A stretch of DNA of 64,000 bases from Syntrophales bacterium (GTDB lineage: Bacteria; Desulfobacterota; Syntrophia; Syntrophales; PHBD01). The notes under the pieces were generated by a model. It did no database searches. It was not told where the DNA came from and saw nothing but the letters and a program-made list of their open reading frames with translations. The stretch is taken from contig DAOSEM010000006.1 in assembly GCA_035363115.1 (NCBI GenBank), forward strand, positions 1 to 64,000, in the 5' to 3' direction. Of this stretch, positions 47,196 through 56,142 are shown one piece after another. Each line of letters starts with the position of its first letter. The stretch's first letter is position 1. The position numbers were made by a program, and so were the translations under genes.

Positions 47196-48196
47196 TCGAT
47201 GTCTCCCTGGCGGTCGTCATCTCCATCGTCATCGTTGCGTTGATTTTCGACTACATCAACGGGTTCCACGACTCCGCCAATTCGATCGCCACCATTGTCT
47301 CGACGCAGGTCCTCAAGCCCCACCAGGCGGTTGTCTGGGCCGCCTTCTTCAACTTTGTGGCCGTCTTCCTGTTCGACGCGCACGTGGCGAAAACCATAGG
47401 AACCGGCATCATCAACACGTCCATCGTCAACAACACGCTGATCATAGCGGCCCTGGGAGGCGCCATCATCTGGAATCTGTTGACCTGGTGGTTCGGCCTC
47501 CCGAGCAGCTCTTCCCACGCGCTGATCGGAGGCCTCATCGGCTCCGGACTCGCCAGGGGGGGCTTCGACGTTCTGGTCTGGAAGGGAATCGCAAAGACGG
47601 CGAGCTTCATCGTCTTCTCCCCGGTGATCGGCCTGATCCTGGGACTCGTCCTGATGATCATCGTCCTCAACCTCACCCGCTTCGGCAGCGTGACTACATC
47701 CAACATGCTGTTCAGGAGGCTGCAGCTCCTCTCCGCGGCGATTTACAGCGTCAGCCACGGCATGAACGACGCCCAGAAGACCATCGGCATCATCGCCCTG
47801 GTCCTGTTCAGCGGCGGCTATCTCGGCCCGACCTTTCGCATTCCCCTCTGGGTGATCATCGCCTGTTACACGGTCATCGCCCTGGGAACCATGTCGGGGG
47901 GGTGGCGGATCGTCAAGACGATGGGGACCAAAATCACGAAACTCCAGCCCATGGGCGGATTCTGCGCCGAGACGGCCGCGGCCGTGTCCATCATCGGCGC
48001 CTCCCTGGCGGGGATTCCCGTGAGCACGACCCACACGATCACCGGGGCGATCATGGGCGTGGGGGCCACGAAAAGGCTGTCCGCCGTCCGCTGGGGAGTC
48101 GCCGGAAACATCATCTGGGCCTGGATCCTGACCATCCCGATCTCGGGCGTTCTATCCGCCGGCCTGTACCTCTTGCTGACGGCGATCTTCGAATAA
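47192..48196 (+). CDS. pit: PiT-family inorganic phosphate transporter
   Basis: A membrane permease for Pi, in this family driven by protons or sodium and often as a metal-phosphate complex. The 334-residue protein has the duplicated PiT signatures DYINGFHDSANSIATIVSTQ near 20-39 and SVSHGMNDAQKTIGIIALVL near 186-205, plus GIPVSTTHTITGAIMGVG near 271-288. It is translationally coupled to the preceding 4-helix-bundle protein rather than to the usual PhoU-like DUF47 partner. A PHO box upstream suggests control by phosphate limitation. Its 3' end overlaps the opposing kinase gene by 45 bases. Confidence 0.93.
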   Translation: MIDVSLAVVISIVIVALIFDYINGFHDSANSIATIVSTQVLKPHQAVVWAAFFNFVAVFLFDAHVAKTIGTGIINTSIVNNTLIIAALGGAIIWNLLTWWFGLPSSSSHALIGGLIGSGLARGGFDVLVWKGIAKTASFIVFSPVIGLILGLVLMIIVLNLTRFGSVTTSNMLFRRLQLLSAAIYSVSHGMNDAQKTIGIIALVLFSGGYLGPTFRIPLWVIIACYTVIALGTMSGGWRIVKTMGTKITKLQPMGGFCAETAAAVSIIGASLAGIPVSTTHTITGAIMGVGATKRLSAVRWGVAGNIIWAWILTIPISGVLSAGLYLLLTAIFE

Positions 48197-50152
48197 CCCG
48201 GCCCGCTCGCCCTCCGGCTGCCTGTCGAGCACATTCCTCAGCCTGGCGGCAAGCTCATCCATGCAGAAAGGCTTCTGGATCAGGGCCGGCGGGCCGCCCT
48301 CCCGGATGTCCGGAGGAAGGTCTCCGGCTCCACAGCCGGTCATGAAGAGGACGGACAGTCCGGGCCGGATTTCCTTCATCCTGGCGTACGCCTCCAGGCC
48401 GCCCATCCGGGGCATCATGACGTCCATCAGGACGAGATCGATTCTTTCCTGCTCCCTGCGAAAGACCTCCACCCCCTCCACCCCGTCGGCGGCAACGGTC
48501 ACCGAGTATCCCAGCAGAACAAGGATCTCCTCCGTGGTCCTCCGGACATCCTCGTTGTCCTCGACCAGGAGAATGGATTCGCTCCCTGTCTCCGCCGCTG
48601 CACGCTGTCCGGAAGCAGGCGCTGTCCCGGCCCCGGCCGGCATCGCCGGCAGGAACACCCGGAAGATCGTCCCCCCGCCCGGATTGCTGCGGGCATCGAG
48701 GAATCCGCGATGCTGCTTGACAATTCCGTATACGATGGAAAGCCCGAGGCCCGTTCCACCCTTTTTGGTCGTGAAGAACGGCTCGAAGATCTTCTCCCGG
48801 ATCTCGACGGGAATTCCGGCGCCCGTATCGGATATCGACAGTACGATATAATCCACCGCCTCGGCATCCGGAAAGGGCGCCAGGATCGAGCCGTCCATGG
48901 TGAGGGGAAACGTCTCGACGTTGATCGCTCCCCCTTCGGGCATGGCGTCCCGGGCGTTCACCAGCAGGTTGAGAAGGACCTGGTTGAACTGGGAAACGTC
49001 GATACGGATCCAGAGCGGAGACGGATGAAGGCACATGGAGAGCTCGATGTTCGTTCCGATCATTCGCTGCGCCATCTGGTGAAACTCCGCCAGGACGGAA
49101 TGAATGTCCACGGTCTCCAGGTTCAGGGTCTGCTGCCGGCTGAAGGCAAGCAGAGGTTTTACGAAGCCGGAGGCCCTCCTGACGGCGTTTTCGATGGAGC
49201 GGCTGTGCCTCGTCACGGTCGCATCCAGGGGACGGCTCACCCTCATGAGTTCGGCATCCCCCAGGATAGCCCCAAGAACATTGTTGAAATCATGAGCGAT
49301 TCCTCCTGCCAGGCGGCCGAGGGTCTCCAGCTTCTGCGACTGGCGGAGCTGCTGCTCCAGGTCCCTGGCCTCCCGGAGACGGGCCACCATGTTCTTCATG
49401 GCCTCCAGGAGCTTGCCCGCCTCATCCCTCCGATCCACCCGGATCTCCATGGATAGATCTCCCTCCGCCAGGCGGTCGGCGATGGAAACCCCGTTCCGAA
49501 TCGGCACGGTGATGCTCCGGGTCATGTGGACACCCGTCCAGACGGCGATGACGACGGCGACGACGGCAAATAGGATGAAGGAAGCCCGGATGTCGGCGTG
49601 CCGGTCCGCCACAGCCCTGCGCTCCAGGAGCGTCTGCTGTTCCTGATGGGTGATCAGCTCCCGGCAATGCTGATGGAGGGAAATGAGAAGCGGATGGATG
49701 CGCAGCACGAACTCCGTCTGGGCGTCCCGATTCATCCCCATGCGCTGCATCTTCATGACCCGCTCGCCACCCCGATCCAGGAGTGCCAGCTCTCTCCTGA
49801 GCCTGGAGAGAATCTCCCGCCCCCGGTCCGACGTCTCGATCCGCTCGATCTCCTCCAGGGCATTGCCGGCGGTGGCCCGGGCCGTCAGAAACTGGACGCC
49901 CAGCAGGGTCCATCTCCCTCCGTCGCGGACCTGCAGGTAGGTTGTCAGAACCTCCCGGACGGAATGGATGGAATCGCTGACAACGCTGGCGCACCAGATC
50001 TGCCGGTGGTTTTTCTGCACGAACGAATCCATGGTCTCATGGTCCCGGTTGATGACCCACGCGCTTAGGAGGATGAGCAGGATCAGGATGATGCCGATCA
50101 GGCCGAGACCCAGCCCGAGACGCATTCCGATGGGGATGTTTCTGAGCTTCAC
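48152..50152 (-). CDS. Hybrid sensor histidine kinase with C-terminal receiver domain
   Basis: A 666-residue membrane kinase. Two membrane segments (about 14-34, 192-210) flank a helical periplasmic sensor; a HAMP (about 211-265), HisKA with His287 in GGIAHDFNNVLGAI, an HATPase domain (NLLVNARDAMPEGG near 395-408; DTGAGIP; GTGLGLSIVYGI) and a receiver (about 525-645, Asp577 in LVLMDVMMPRMGG) follow. No DNA-binding output is attached, so a separate regulator is needed. The GTG start has GAGGAA seven bases upstream. It follows pstS by 71 bases and may be the last gene of the Pho-linked run. Confidence 0.92.
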   Translation of the reverse strand: MKLRNIPIGMRLGLGLGLIGIILILLILLSAWVINRDHETMDSFVQKNHRQIWCASVVSDSIHSVREVLTTYLQVRDGGRWTLLGVQFLTARATAGNALEEIERIETSDRGREILSRLRRELALLDRGGERVMKMQRMGMNRDAQTEFVLRIHPLLISLHQHCRELITHQEQQTLLERRAVADRHADIRASFILFAVVAVVIAVWTGVHMTRSITVPIRNGVSIADRLAEGDLSMEIRVDRRDEAGKLLEAMKNMVARLREARDLEQQLRQSQKLETLGRLAGGIAHDFNNVLGAILGDAELMRVSRPLDATVTRHSRSIENAVRRASGFVKPLLAFSRQQTLNLETVDIHSVLAEFHQMAQRMIGTNIELSMCLHPSPLWIRIDVSQFNQVLLNLLVNARDAMPEGGAINVETFPLTMDGSILAPFPDAEAVDYIVLSISDTGAGIPVEIREKIFEPFFTTKKGGTGLGLSIVYGIVKQHRGFLDARSNPGGGTIFRVFLPAMPAGAGTAPASGQRAAAETGSESILLVEDNEDVRRTTEEILVLLGYSVTVAADGVEGVEVFRREQERIDLVLMDVMMPRMGGLEAYARMKEIRPGLSVLFMTGCGAGDLPPDIREGGPPALIQKPFCMDELAARLRNVLDRQPEGERAGLFEDRRQQEVQAGG

Positions 50153-50223
50153 AAGACATTCCTCGGGGGAGATTTCAGGATGAGATCGAAGAGAAGGATC
50201 GGGGTTGCTCCACCCGCCCGCCT

Positions 50224-51282
50224 TTACCGTCTACGCTTCAGCAGGGGGATTCCCTTCCAGGTGATTTTCCGGAGGTCCGCCTCGGCCTGGATCACGGCCG
50301 CCCCGGGCAGGGGGACATATTGAAGCTCCTCCGCATACTTCTGCCCTTCATGGGTCACCCAGTAAAGCAGGTTTACCAGCTCCTCGGCGTCTTTCCGTTT
50401 CTTCCCGGCCGGGTGGGACTGGTCCCGGAAGACCATGAGCCAGGTATATCCGACGACGGGATAGCCCTCCCGGGACGGGGTGTCCGTCAGCGACCGGCTG
50501 CCGTTGGAGCTTTTCGCCGCCTCGGCGGCCAGGGAGATGCTTGCCATGGTCGGTGCGACAAACCGGCCGGACCGGTTCGCCAGGTGCCCGATGGTCATGC
50601 TGTTGGCCATCGCGTAGATCAGCTCGACGTAACCGATGGAGCCGGACACCTCCCTCACCAGGCCGGCGACGCCGGCGTTGCCGCCGGTGCCGCGCCCGAC
50701 GGGCCAGCGGAGGATTTTTCCGGTGCCCATGGCCGCTCGCCAGGCCGTGTCGACTTTCGACAGGTATTCGCTCAGGATGTACGTCGTCCCGCTCTCATCC
50801 GACCGGTGGATCACCTGGATCGGCAGATTCGGAAGAGGAACGTTCGGGTTGAGGGCCGCAATCCCCGGGTCGTTCCAGGCGGTGATACGACCGAGAAAGA
50901 TGCCCGACAGAACCTGCGCTGTAAACCGGAGCTGCGGATTCCCCGGAAGGTTGTAGACGACGGCCACGGCGCCGATGCAGGTCGGAATCCGGACGAACTT
51001 TTCTCCGGATATCCCCTCCTCCCCGGAGGAGGCGATGTCGGTACCGGCGAAATCCACATCCCGGGCCAGGAGCTTCCGGACGCCCTTGCCGGAACCGGTT
51101 CCCTGATAGAGAATTTCAACCCCCGTCTGGAGTTGGTACTGCTCGAAAATCTTCAGGTAGAACGGCAGGGGGAACGTTGCGCCCGCACCCTTGAGCGTTA
51201 CGGAGGCGCCGGAGACGCTTCCCGGAGAGAGGAGCGCAAAGGCCAAAAGGAGCAGGATTCCGCACACGCTTCGACGGTTCAT
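50224..51282 (-). CDS. pstS: Phosphate ABC transporter substrate-binding protein PstS
   Basis: The periplasmic protein that delivers Pi to PstCAB. The 352-residue precursor has a signal peptide (about 1-25) and the family's Pi-site stretches LKGAGATFPLPFYLK near 29-43, YQGTGSGKGVRKL near 56-68 and the late SDESGTTYILSEYLS near 155-169. GGAGG lies seven bases before the ATG at 51282. pstCAB and phoU are not adjacent; instead it follows an alpha/beta hydrolase gene, so this is an orphan or auxiliary PstS in an unusual setting. Confidence 0.93.
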   Translation of the reverse strand: MNRRSVCGILLLLAFALLSPGSVSGASVTLKGAGATFPLPFYLKIFEQYQLQTGVEILYQGTGSGKGVRKLLARDVDFAGTDIASSGEEGISGEKFVRIPTCIGAVAVVYNLPGNPQLRFTAQVLSGIFLGRITAWNDPGIAALNPNVPLPNLPIQVIHRSDESGTTYILSEYLSKVDTAWRAAMGTGKILRWPVGRGTGGNAGVAGLVREVSGSIGYVELIYAMANSMTIGHLANRSGRFVAPTMASISLAAEAAKSSNGSRSLTDTPSREGYPVVGYTWLMVFRDQSHPAGKKRKDAEELVNLLYWVTHEGQKYAEELQYVPLPGAAVIQAEADLRKITWKGIPLLKRRR

Positions 51283-51355
51283 GAAAGGGCCTCCCGATTT
51301 GTCCTTACCGAATACCAGAGGATTGTGACCTCCAGGAGACACTGCTGTGAACGTT

Positions 51356-52345
51356 TCATGAATCCGCTTCCCTTTTGAGGATGTGACCGATGACGGCCTT
51401 CTCGACTTCTCTCCAGGCATTCCGTCCCATGGCCGCCTCGTCGATGACGAGATGATGGGACGTCGCAGCCGCCACGTTCCCGTCTTTCGCGACGGCGAGA
51501 ACGCGCCAGCGGCTGAGCCCCCTGACGGTCATGAATTCCCGGATCTTTTCCGTGGAGATGAACTCATCCCCCGGGTCGATCAGGACCAGGGTCGGGACGT
51601 TCAACCTGGGGCCGGCGCCAGCTTCCACGCGCCCGATCGCCTCGAAGAGAGCCCTGTAGGCGGCCATGGGAGTGCCGTCGTTTGCCCGGTACCACCGGGG
51701 AGACAGGCTGTCGATGACCAGGCTTGGAAAGGGGGTCAGGAATTTCAGGAGGTGGGCCTCGATCTTGACGGACAGTGCGGGAGCGAAGAGAACCATCCGC
51801 CGGACGTCCGAACCGGCATTCGTCAGGACGAGATCGCAGCCCAGGAGGCCGCCGAGGGAATAACCGACCAGGAAGAGGGGAACCCTGTTCCGGTCGGCCC
51901 GGATCCCCGCCTTCCGGCAGGCGTTCATGACCTCCCGCTGCCAGACCGGGTATGAAACGGTGCGGAAGGTTTCCAGGCGGGCCGCCTCCGCGGTCAGGCC
52001 GCCGGAGGGTTCATAATTGTCGCCGTGTCCGGAGAGCGAAACGTTCAGGACGTCGATGCCGGCGCGATTCAGGGCCGCAATAATGTATCCCATGCGCTCC
52101 GGCTTCAGGTTGAGGCCGTGGATGACGACGGCGACGCCCCTTCGTTTCACGAAGCGCTCTTTCAGAAACCAGCCGGAGGAACGATCCCGATCGTCCTGCG
52201 CCTGCTGCGTATCCGGAGGGGTCATCCGCCCGGGAAGTCGGTCGTGGGACGGTTCCCGGCAGAAAACGAACACGGAGACAAGTACGAGAACGACGGCCGC
52301 CGCCGGGAGAATGCACAACGATGCGCGCACACCGGACTCCCTCAT
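51356..52345 (-). CDS. Alpha/beta hydrolase, membrane anchored or exported
   Basis: A 329-residue serine hydrolase with an N-terminal hydrophobic segment (about 12-29). The fold's elements are visible: VVIHGLNLKPERMGY near 73-87, the nucleophile elbow LVGYSLGGLLGCD near 158-170, the acid in LIDPGDEF near 258-265 and the His in TSHHLVIDE near 293-301. The substrate could be a lipid or lysolipid (the fold is that of monoacylglycerol lipases), but this is inference. Its ATG overlaps the DUF3047 stop as ATGA. Confidence 0.82.
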   Translation of the reverse strand: MRESGVRASLCILPAAAVVLVLVSVFVFCREPSHDRLPGRMTPPDTQQAQDDRDRSSGWFLKERFVKRRGVAVVIHGLNLKPERMGYIIAALNRAGIDVLNVSLSGHGDNYEPSGGLTAEAARLETFRTVSYPVWQREVMNACRKAGIRADRNRVPLFLVGYSLGGLLGCDLVLTNAGSDVRRMVLFAPALSVKIEAHLLKFLTPFPSLVIDSLSPRWYRANDGTPMAAYRALFEAIGRVEAGAGPRLNVPTLVLIDPGDEFISTEKIREFMTVRGLSRWRVLAVAKDGNVAAATSHHLVIDEAAMGRNAWREVEKAVIGHILKREADS

Positions 52346-53115
52346 CGGGTGGAAAAGAAGATATCGCCGATGTGCCCCTCCGCCTCACTGCCGGTCTTGT
52401 GGGTGTTGATGAACAGAAGAATCCCTTCCGCGGGCGGCGGCTCGCCGAGTCCCAGGTCACGGTACAGCGCCGACGCATCCTTCAGGACGTCCCGCTTTTC
52501 CGTCACCCGGGCTCCGAGCGGGTCCGTCCGGTTGCGCAGGACGATGTACCGGACCCGCTTCATCGACGGCTGGGGGCTGGATGTCACGAGGCCCTTCGGC
52601 GCCTGGTTCTCCCACACATAGGCGAGGGCGGTCCTGGAAAGCCGCCCGTTGAGACCTCTCCCCGGGAAAACGACATACAACTGAAGGGCCTGGTCGTCCG
52701 TCTCGCGGTGCCGGACATCCCCACCCCGGGGAAGGCGGGTGGCCATCCAGGTCCATTGCAGGCAGGGAAATTCCCGGAGGTCGACGTTGATTTTCTTCCG
52801 GATGCCCCAGGCCATGTCGCCCCGGCTCGCCAGGCGCAGCCGGAATCGTCCGCCCTGCTCTTCCAGGACCGGCTCCGGCTCTCCCCGGTAACGCTGGACC
52901 TGCCAGCCCGCGGGGACCCCCCTCGGCCCGGCCGGATCCGGAACCATCCGGATTTCCAGCTTCTGCGTTTCCCGGGAGTCCCGCGGCGGCCCGGCCGATG
53001 CAGGCTCCCATCGGGAAACAAGCAGGACGACAGCAGCCACGGAAGCCCAGAAGACCAGCCCGGACGGGCTTCTCCGCAGTCGCTCCCGGAGTCCGAGGCG
53101 CGGGGTCAAGATCAT
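52342..53115 (-). CDS. DUF3047 family exported protein
   Basis: A 257-residue protein with an N-terminal signal or anchor (about 18-35). KINVDLREFPCLQWTWMATR near 110-129, DDQALQLYVVFPG near 140-152 and the late GDIFF ending match DUF3047, a widespread beta-rich, carbohydrate-binding-module-like family of unknown function in Gram-negative bacteria. It is coupled by ATGA overlaps to both the EAL-GGDEF gene upstream and the hydrolase gene downstream, so the three are made together. Confidence 0.8.
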   Translation of the reverse strand: MILTPRLGLRERLRRSPSGLVFWASVAAVVLLVSRWEPASAGPPRDSRETQKLEIRMVPDPAGPRGVPAGWQVQRYRGEPEPVLEEQGGRFRLRLASRGDMAWGIRKKINVDLREFPCLQWTWMATRLPRGGDVRHRETDDQALQLYVVFPGRGLNGRLSRTALAYVWENQAPKGLVTSSPQPSMKRVRYIVLRNRTDPLGARVTEKRDVLKDASALYRDLGLGEPPPAEGILLFINTHKTGSEAEGHIGDIFFSTR

Positions 53116-54989
53116 CCCGCCTCTCGGCCTCCGTATCCCTCATAGTGCAGGGTGTCCGCGCCGCCGTAGATCCGCTGTTCGAAGAGGAATCCGCTCCGGC
53201 CGGCCTCGCGGGTCATCTCCTTCACCTTCTTCTTCAGGGACGCCGCCACGACGGAAAACAGGGCCGGGTGCGGATCCACCCAGACGCGCCGGCTGTCGAC
53301 GATGGCAATGCTGATCGTCGACAGGGGCGCCTGGAAGGAGTTCCCCTGCCGGTCCCGGATGTCCATGTATCCCTGCCGGACATGCTCCTCCCGGAACAGC
53401 GCCATCTTCTCCCGGTCGAAGGCCTCGCACATCCTCCGAACCGCGTCGTCATCCACAATCCCGGGACACACAATGACGAAATCGTCTCCGCCGATGTGCC
53501 CGAGCCGGGAACCAGCCGGAAGCGACGGGAGGCTTTCCGAGAGGACCTTCGCGGTCAGGCGCAGCATTTCGTCGCCCATGAGAAAGCCGTATACATCGTT
53601 GAATCCCTTGAAGTTGTCCAGATCGGCGTACAGGATGGAGTAGGCCGGCAAGAGCAGGGCGTCGTGGATCCAGTTGCGGATCATTTCGTTCCCGGGGAGG
53701 TTCGTCAGGGGATTCGCCCCCATGGCGCAGCGGACTTCCAGCTCGACGGCCTTCGTGATGATCTGCTTCATGGTGACGCTGCCCACGAATCGCTGGTTGC
53801 GGTCCACCACCAGCACCGGGTCGTAGAGATCCTCCTGGAAGCGGTCCATGGCCAGCTTGGCCAGGGTGGTCACGGTGATCCGGTCCTCCACCACCAGGGG
53901 GTTCCGCTTACAGACTGTTTCGACGGGCTTCTTCTGGAAGAGCTGGTAGCCGAAGGCCCCTCCCGTCTGGATGTAGAAGTGCTGCCGGGTGACGAGCCCG
54001 CCGATTTCCTCCCCGTCGAGGACCACCACGTGATCCAGGTGAAGGGAATTCTTGAACATGCCGTCCATCGCCCGGCAGTCGACCGTTCGTTTCGCTATCG
54101 TCATCGGCCGGATGACGAGGCTGCCGATCACCTCGTCCAGGTCCACTTTCGCGGAGTCGTAACGCTTGACCAGGGAGGCGATGGTCCTCTTCATTTCCTC
54201 CGTGGGTAGATACGGCTCCGCTTCGGGCAGGCCGAAGAGAAACCCCTGGGCATAGCGGACGCCGAATTTCAGGAGGACGTCCAGCTCCTCCCACGACTCG
54301 ACCCCCTCGGCGATGAGCTTGGCGTTTACGCTGCTGGCAAAGGACGCCATCGATTTCAGAAGCTTCTGCTTGTAGTCGTGGAGGTGGACGTCCCGGACGA
54401 TGGCCATGTCCAGCTTGAGATAATGGGGTGTCGAGGCGACCAGGGAGATCAGCCCCGAATAGCCGGAGCCGAAGTCATCCAGGGAAATCCGGAAGCCCTG
54501 GTTCACATAGTGCCGGATCAGACCGGCAAAGTGCTCGACGTCCGCAAAGGCCTTCTCTTCGGTGATCTCGATGACGATCTGCCCCTGGTCGAGGCCGTAC
54601 TCGCTCAGCCGGACCTGGGTGAAGCGTTCGAGGAAGCGGGGATCGCTGAAGATGTCCGGGCTCACGTTGATGAAATAGACGGCGGAGCGATAATCCTCCG
54701 GCAGGGCAGCGATCTTTTCCAGGGCGGCGATCCGGCAGGCCCTCTCCATTTCCCAGGTGCAGCCCCTTTTTGCGGCCTCGCCGAACATGGATCCGGGGCT
54801 GGCAAAGGGGGGATTTCCCCGGGACAGGACCTCAAACCCCAGGACGCTTCCCGTCAGGAGGTCGAGGAGGGGATGAAAGTGGGGACGGGGGGCGACGCGG
54901 CCGATGAATTCGGCGATCCGGCTCTCGTCCGGCGACTCCAGGGTATTCCCGCGCCGGACATGCCGGCGGACGCTTGTCATGGATTCCAT
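53112..54989 (-). CDS. EAL-CBS-GGDEF protein (c-di-GMP turnover)
   Basis: A 625-residue cytoplasmic protein with domains in the order EAL (about 25-270), paired CBS domains (about 300-425) and GGDEF (about 445-600). The EAL motif reads EVLSR; other phosphodiesterase residues are present (FINVSP, EITEEKAF, SLDDFGSGYSG, AEGVES, QGFLFG). The GGDEF site reads GGDDF, within the active GG(D/E)(D/E)F range. So both activities are possible; CBS domains may bind adenine nucleotides. The ATG at 54989 has GAGGGAAA upstream. It is coupled to DUF3047 by an ATGA overlap. Confidence 0.88.
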   Translation of the reverse strand: MESMTSVRRHVRRGNTLESPDESRIAEFIGRVAPRPHFHPLLDLLTGSVLGFEVLSRGNPPFASPGSMFGEAAKRGCTWEMERACRIAALEKIAALPEDYRSAVYFINVSPDIFSDPRFLERFTQVRLSEYGLDQGQIVIEITEEKAFADVEHFAGLIRHYVNQGFRISLDDFGSGYSGLISLVASTPHYLKLDMAIVRDVHLHDYKQKLLKSMASFASSVNAKLIAEGVESWEELDVLLKFGVRYAQGFLFGLPEAEPYLPTEEMKRTIASLVKRYDSAKVDLDEVIGSLVIRPMTIAKRTVDCRAMDGMFKNSLHLDHVVVLDGEEIGGLVTRQHFYIQTGGAFGYQLFQKKPVETVCKRNPLVVEDRITVTTLAKLAMDRFQEDLYDPVLVVDRNQRFVGSVTMKQIITKAVELEVRCAMGANPLTNLPGNEMIRNWIHDALLLPAYSILYADLDNFKGFNDVYGFLMGDEMLRLTAKVLSESLPSLPAGSRLGHIGGDDFVIVCPGIVDDDAVRRMCEAFDREKMALFREEHVRQGYMDIRDRQGNSFQAPLSTISIAIVDSRRVWVDPHPALFSVVAASLKKKVKEMTREAGRSGFLFEQRIYGGADTLHYEGYGGREAG

Positions 54990-55083
54990 TTTCCCTCGTC
55001 TTGCCTTTCCCGGATCCCGGATCCGGAGGCGGAACCGCCGGATGCACATGGAACGGCGCATCCGTTCCCGCCGGGGATGCGAT

Positions 55084-56142
55084 TCAGATTCGATCCTTCA
55101 GCACATGGATAGAGATATGGGAGGCCGTCACGCTGCTCCGGCCCGTGAGAACCATCAGGACCGTCCAGAGGGCCTGCAGGAAGAGAATCATCGACGGCTG
55201 CCAGAGCGCTTCCAGCCCCGCCAGGATGTCCGCCCGGCCGGGTGGGGCTTCGGCGGCGAACAGAAACGCCAGGCACAGGCCATAGCAGACACCGGCGAGG
55301 GCCATGACCTGGTAGGCGGAAAAGGATTGTCCGCCCCGGTAATCGGCCCGCAGGAACTCGGACAGGACCCGCCAGACCTGGGTGACCGACAGGGTCAGGA
55401 GGAACGCGGCGGTCCCGTGCCCGTCCAGGAAAAGGAGGATCCCGATGAGTCCCGCCGTCGTGTACAGCAGGGACGTCATTCCCTGGACGGGGACCACGGG
55501 GCATCCCTCGAGCCCGTGTGCATAGGCGATCTTCTTCGTCTCCCCCCGGAATGTGAAACGGAAAGGCCCGAGGATCTTCCGGACAAGGGGAGGAACGTCG
55601 GAGAGCGGCCTCCCATAGCAGCAGCCGAAACTGATGCAGGCCAGCCGGCCGATTCCTTCTCCCAGGGCATAGGAGATCGACATCGCCGCGAGAACCGCCA
55701 TGACGTCGACCGGCCGGCCCAGCAGGCGCTCCGATCCGGCGCCGGCCATGAGGACGACCCAGGGCGCGGCCAGCATCCCGACAAAGGAAGCGCCGCCCAC
55801 GGTGAAGGTATGCCGCTTGCCTTCGACCCATGTCGCAATCATGCGCGATGCGGGCACGCACACGATCAGGACGGCCAGGACCATGCAGACGGTCAGCGGT
55901 GGTGTCACCCCCACGGAGGCCATCAGGACCAGCATGACCGCCACGGCGAGGACGTACGCCGTCGCCGTGAAGAATCCGTACCAGGTCAGGTTCAGGCCGC
56001 TCCAGCGGCCGTCGGCCATCCGGTTCCCGGGGATGCAGGCGGCGATCTGCCAGGTTTCCGCGGGAAGCTTCCGGAAGCCCCAGAACAGGAGGGAATAGAG
56101 CGCACCTCCCAGGCCGAGGACAAAGACCGTGTTGCCGTTCAT
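55084..56142 (-). CDS. Lgt-like polytopic membrane protein
   Basis: A 352-residue protein with about eight or nine membrane segments. SYALGEGIGRLACISFGCCY near 158-177 aligns with the Lgt signature GRxGNFxNxE, but Asn positions are replaced by Cys (GRLACISFGCCYGRP). So it belongs to the prolipoprotein diacylglyceryl transferase fold, yet probably is not the housekeeping Lgt. It may transfer another lipid or glycerophosphate group; that is inference. The ATG overlaps the DksA-type stop as ATGA. A 94-base gap without a clear terminator separates it from the EAL gene. Confidence 0.75.
   Translation of the reverse strand: MNGNTVFVLGLGGALYSLLFWGFRKLPAETWQIAACIPGNRMADGRWSGLNLTWYGFFTATAYVLAVAVMLVLMASVGVTPPLTVCMVLAVLIVCVPASRMIATWVEGKRHTFTVGGASFVGMLAAPWVVLMAGAGSERLLGRPVDVMAVLAAMSISYALGEGIGRLACISFGCCYGRPLSDVPPLVRKILGPFRFTFRGETKKIAYAHGLEGCPVVPVQGMTSLLYTTAGLIGILLFLDGHGTAAFLLTLSVTQVWRVLSEFLRADYRGGQSFSAYQVMALAGVCYGLCLAFLFAAEAPPGRADILAGLEALWQPSMILFLQALWTVLMVLTGRSSVTASHISIHVLKDRI

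Noticed and set aside
50153..50223. A possible terminator or promoter between pstS and the hybrid kinase
   Set aside because: I found no stem followed by a U run and no convincing -35/-10 pair, so I left the kinase as a likely member of the upstream run.
51283..51355. A PHO box directly upstream of pstS
   Set aside because: The 73-base gap contains partial CTGTCA-like words (for example GTCACA) but no two at an 11-base period.
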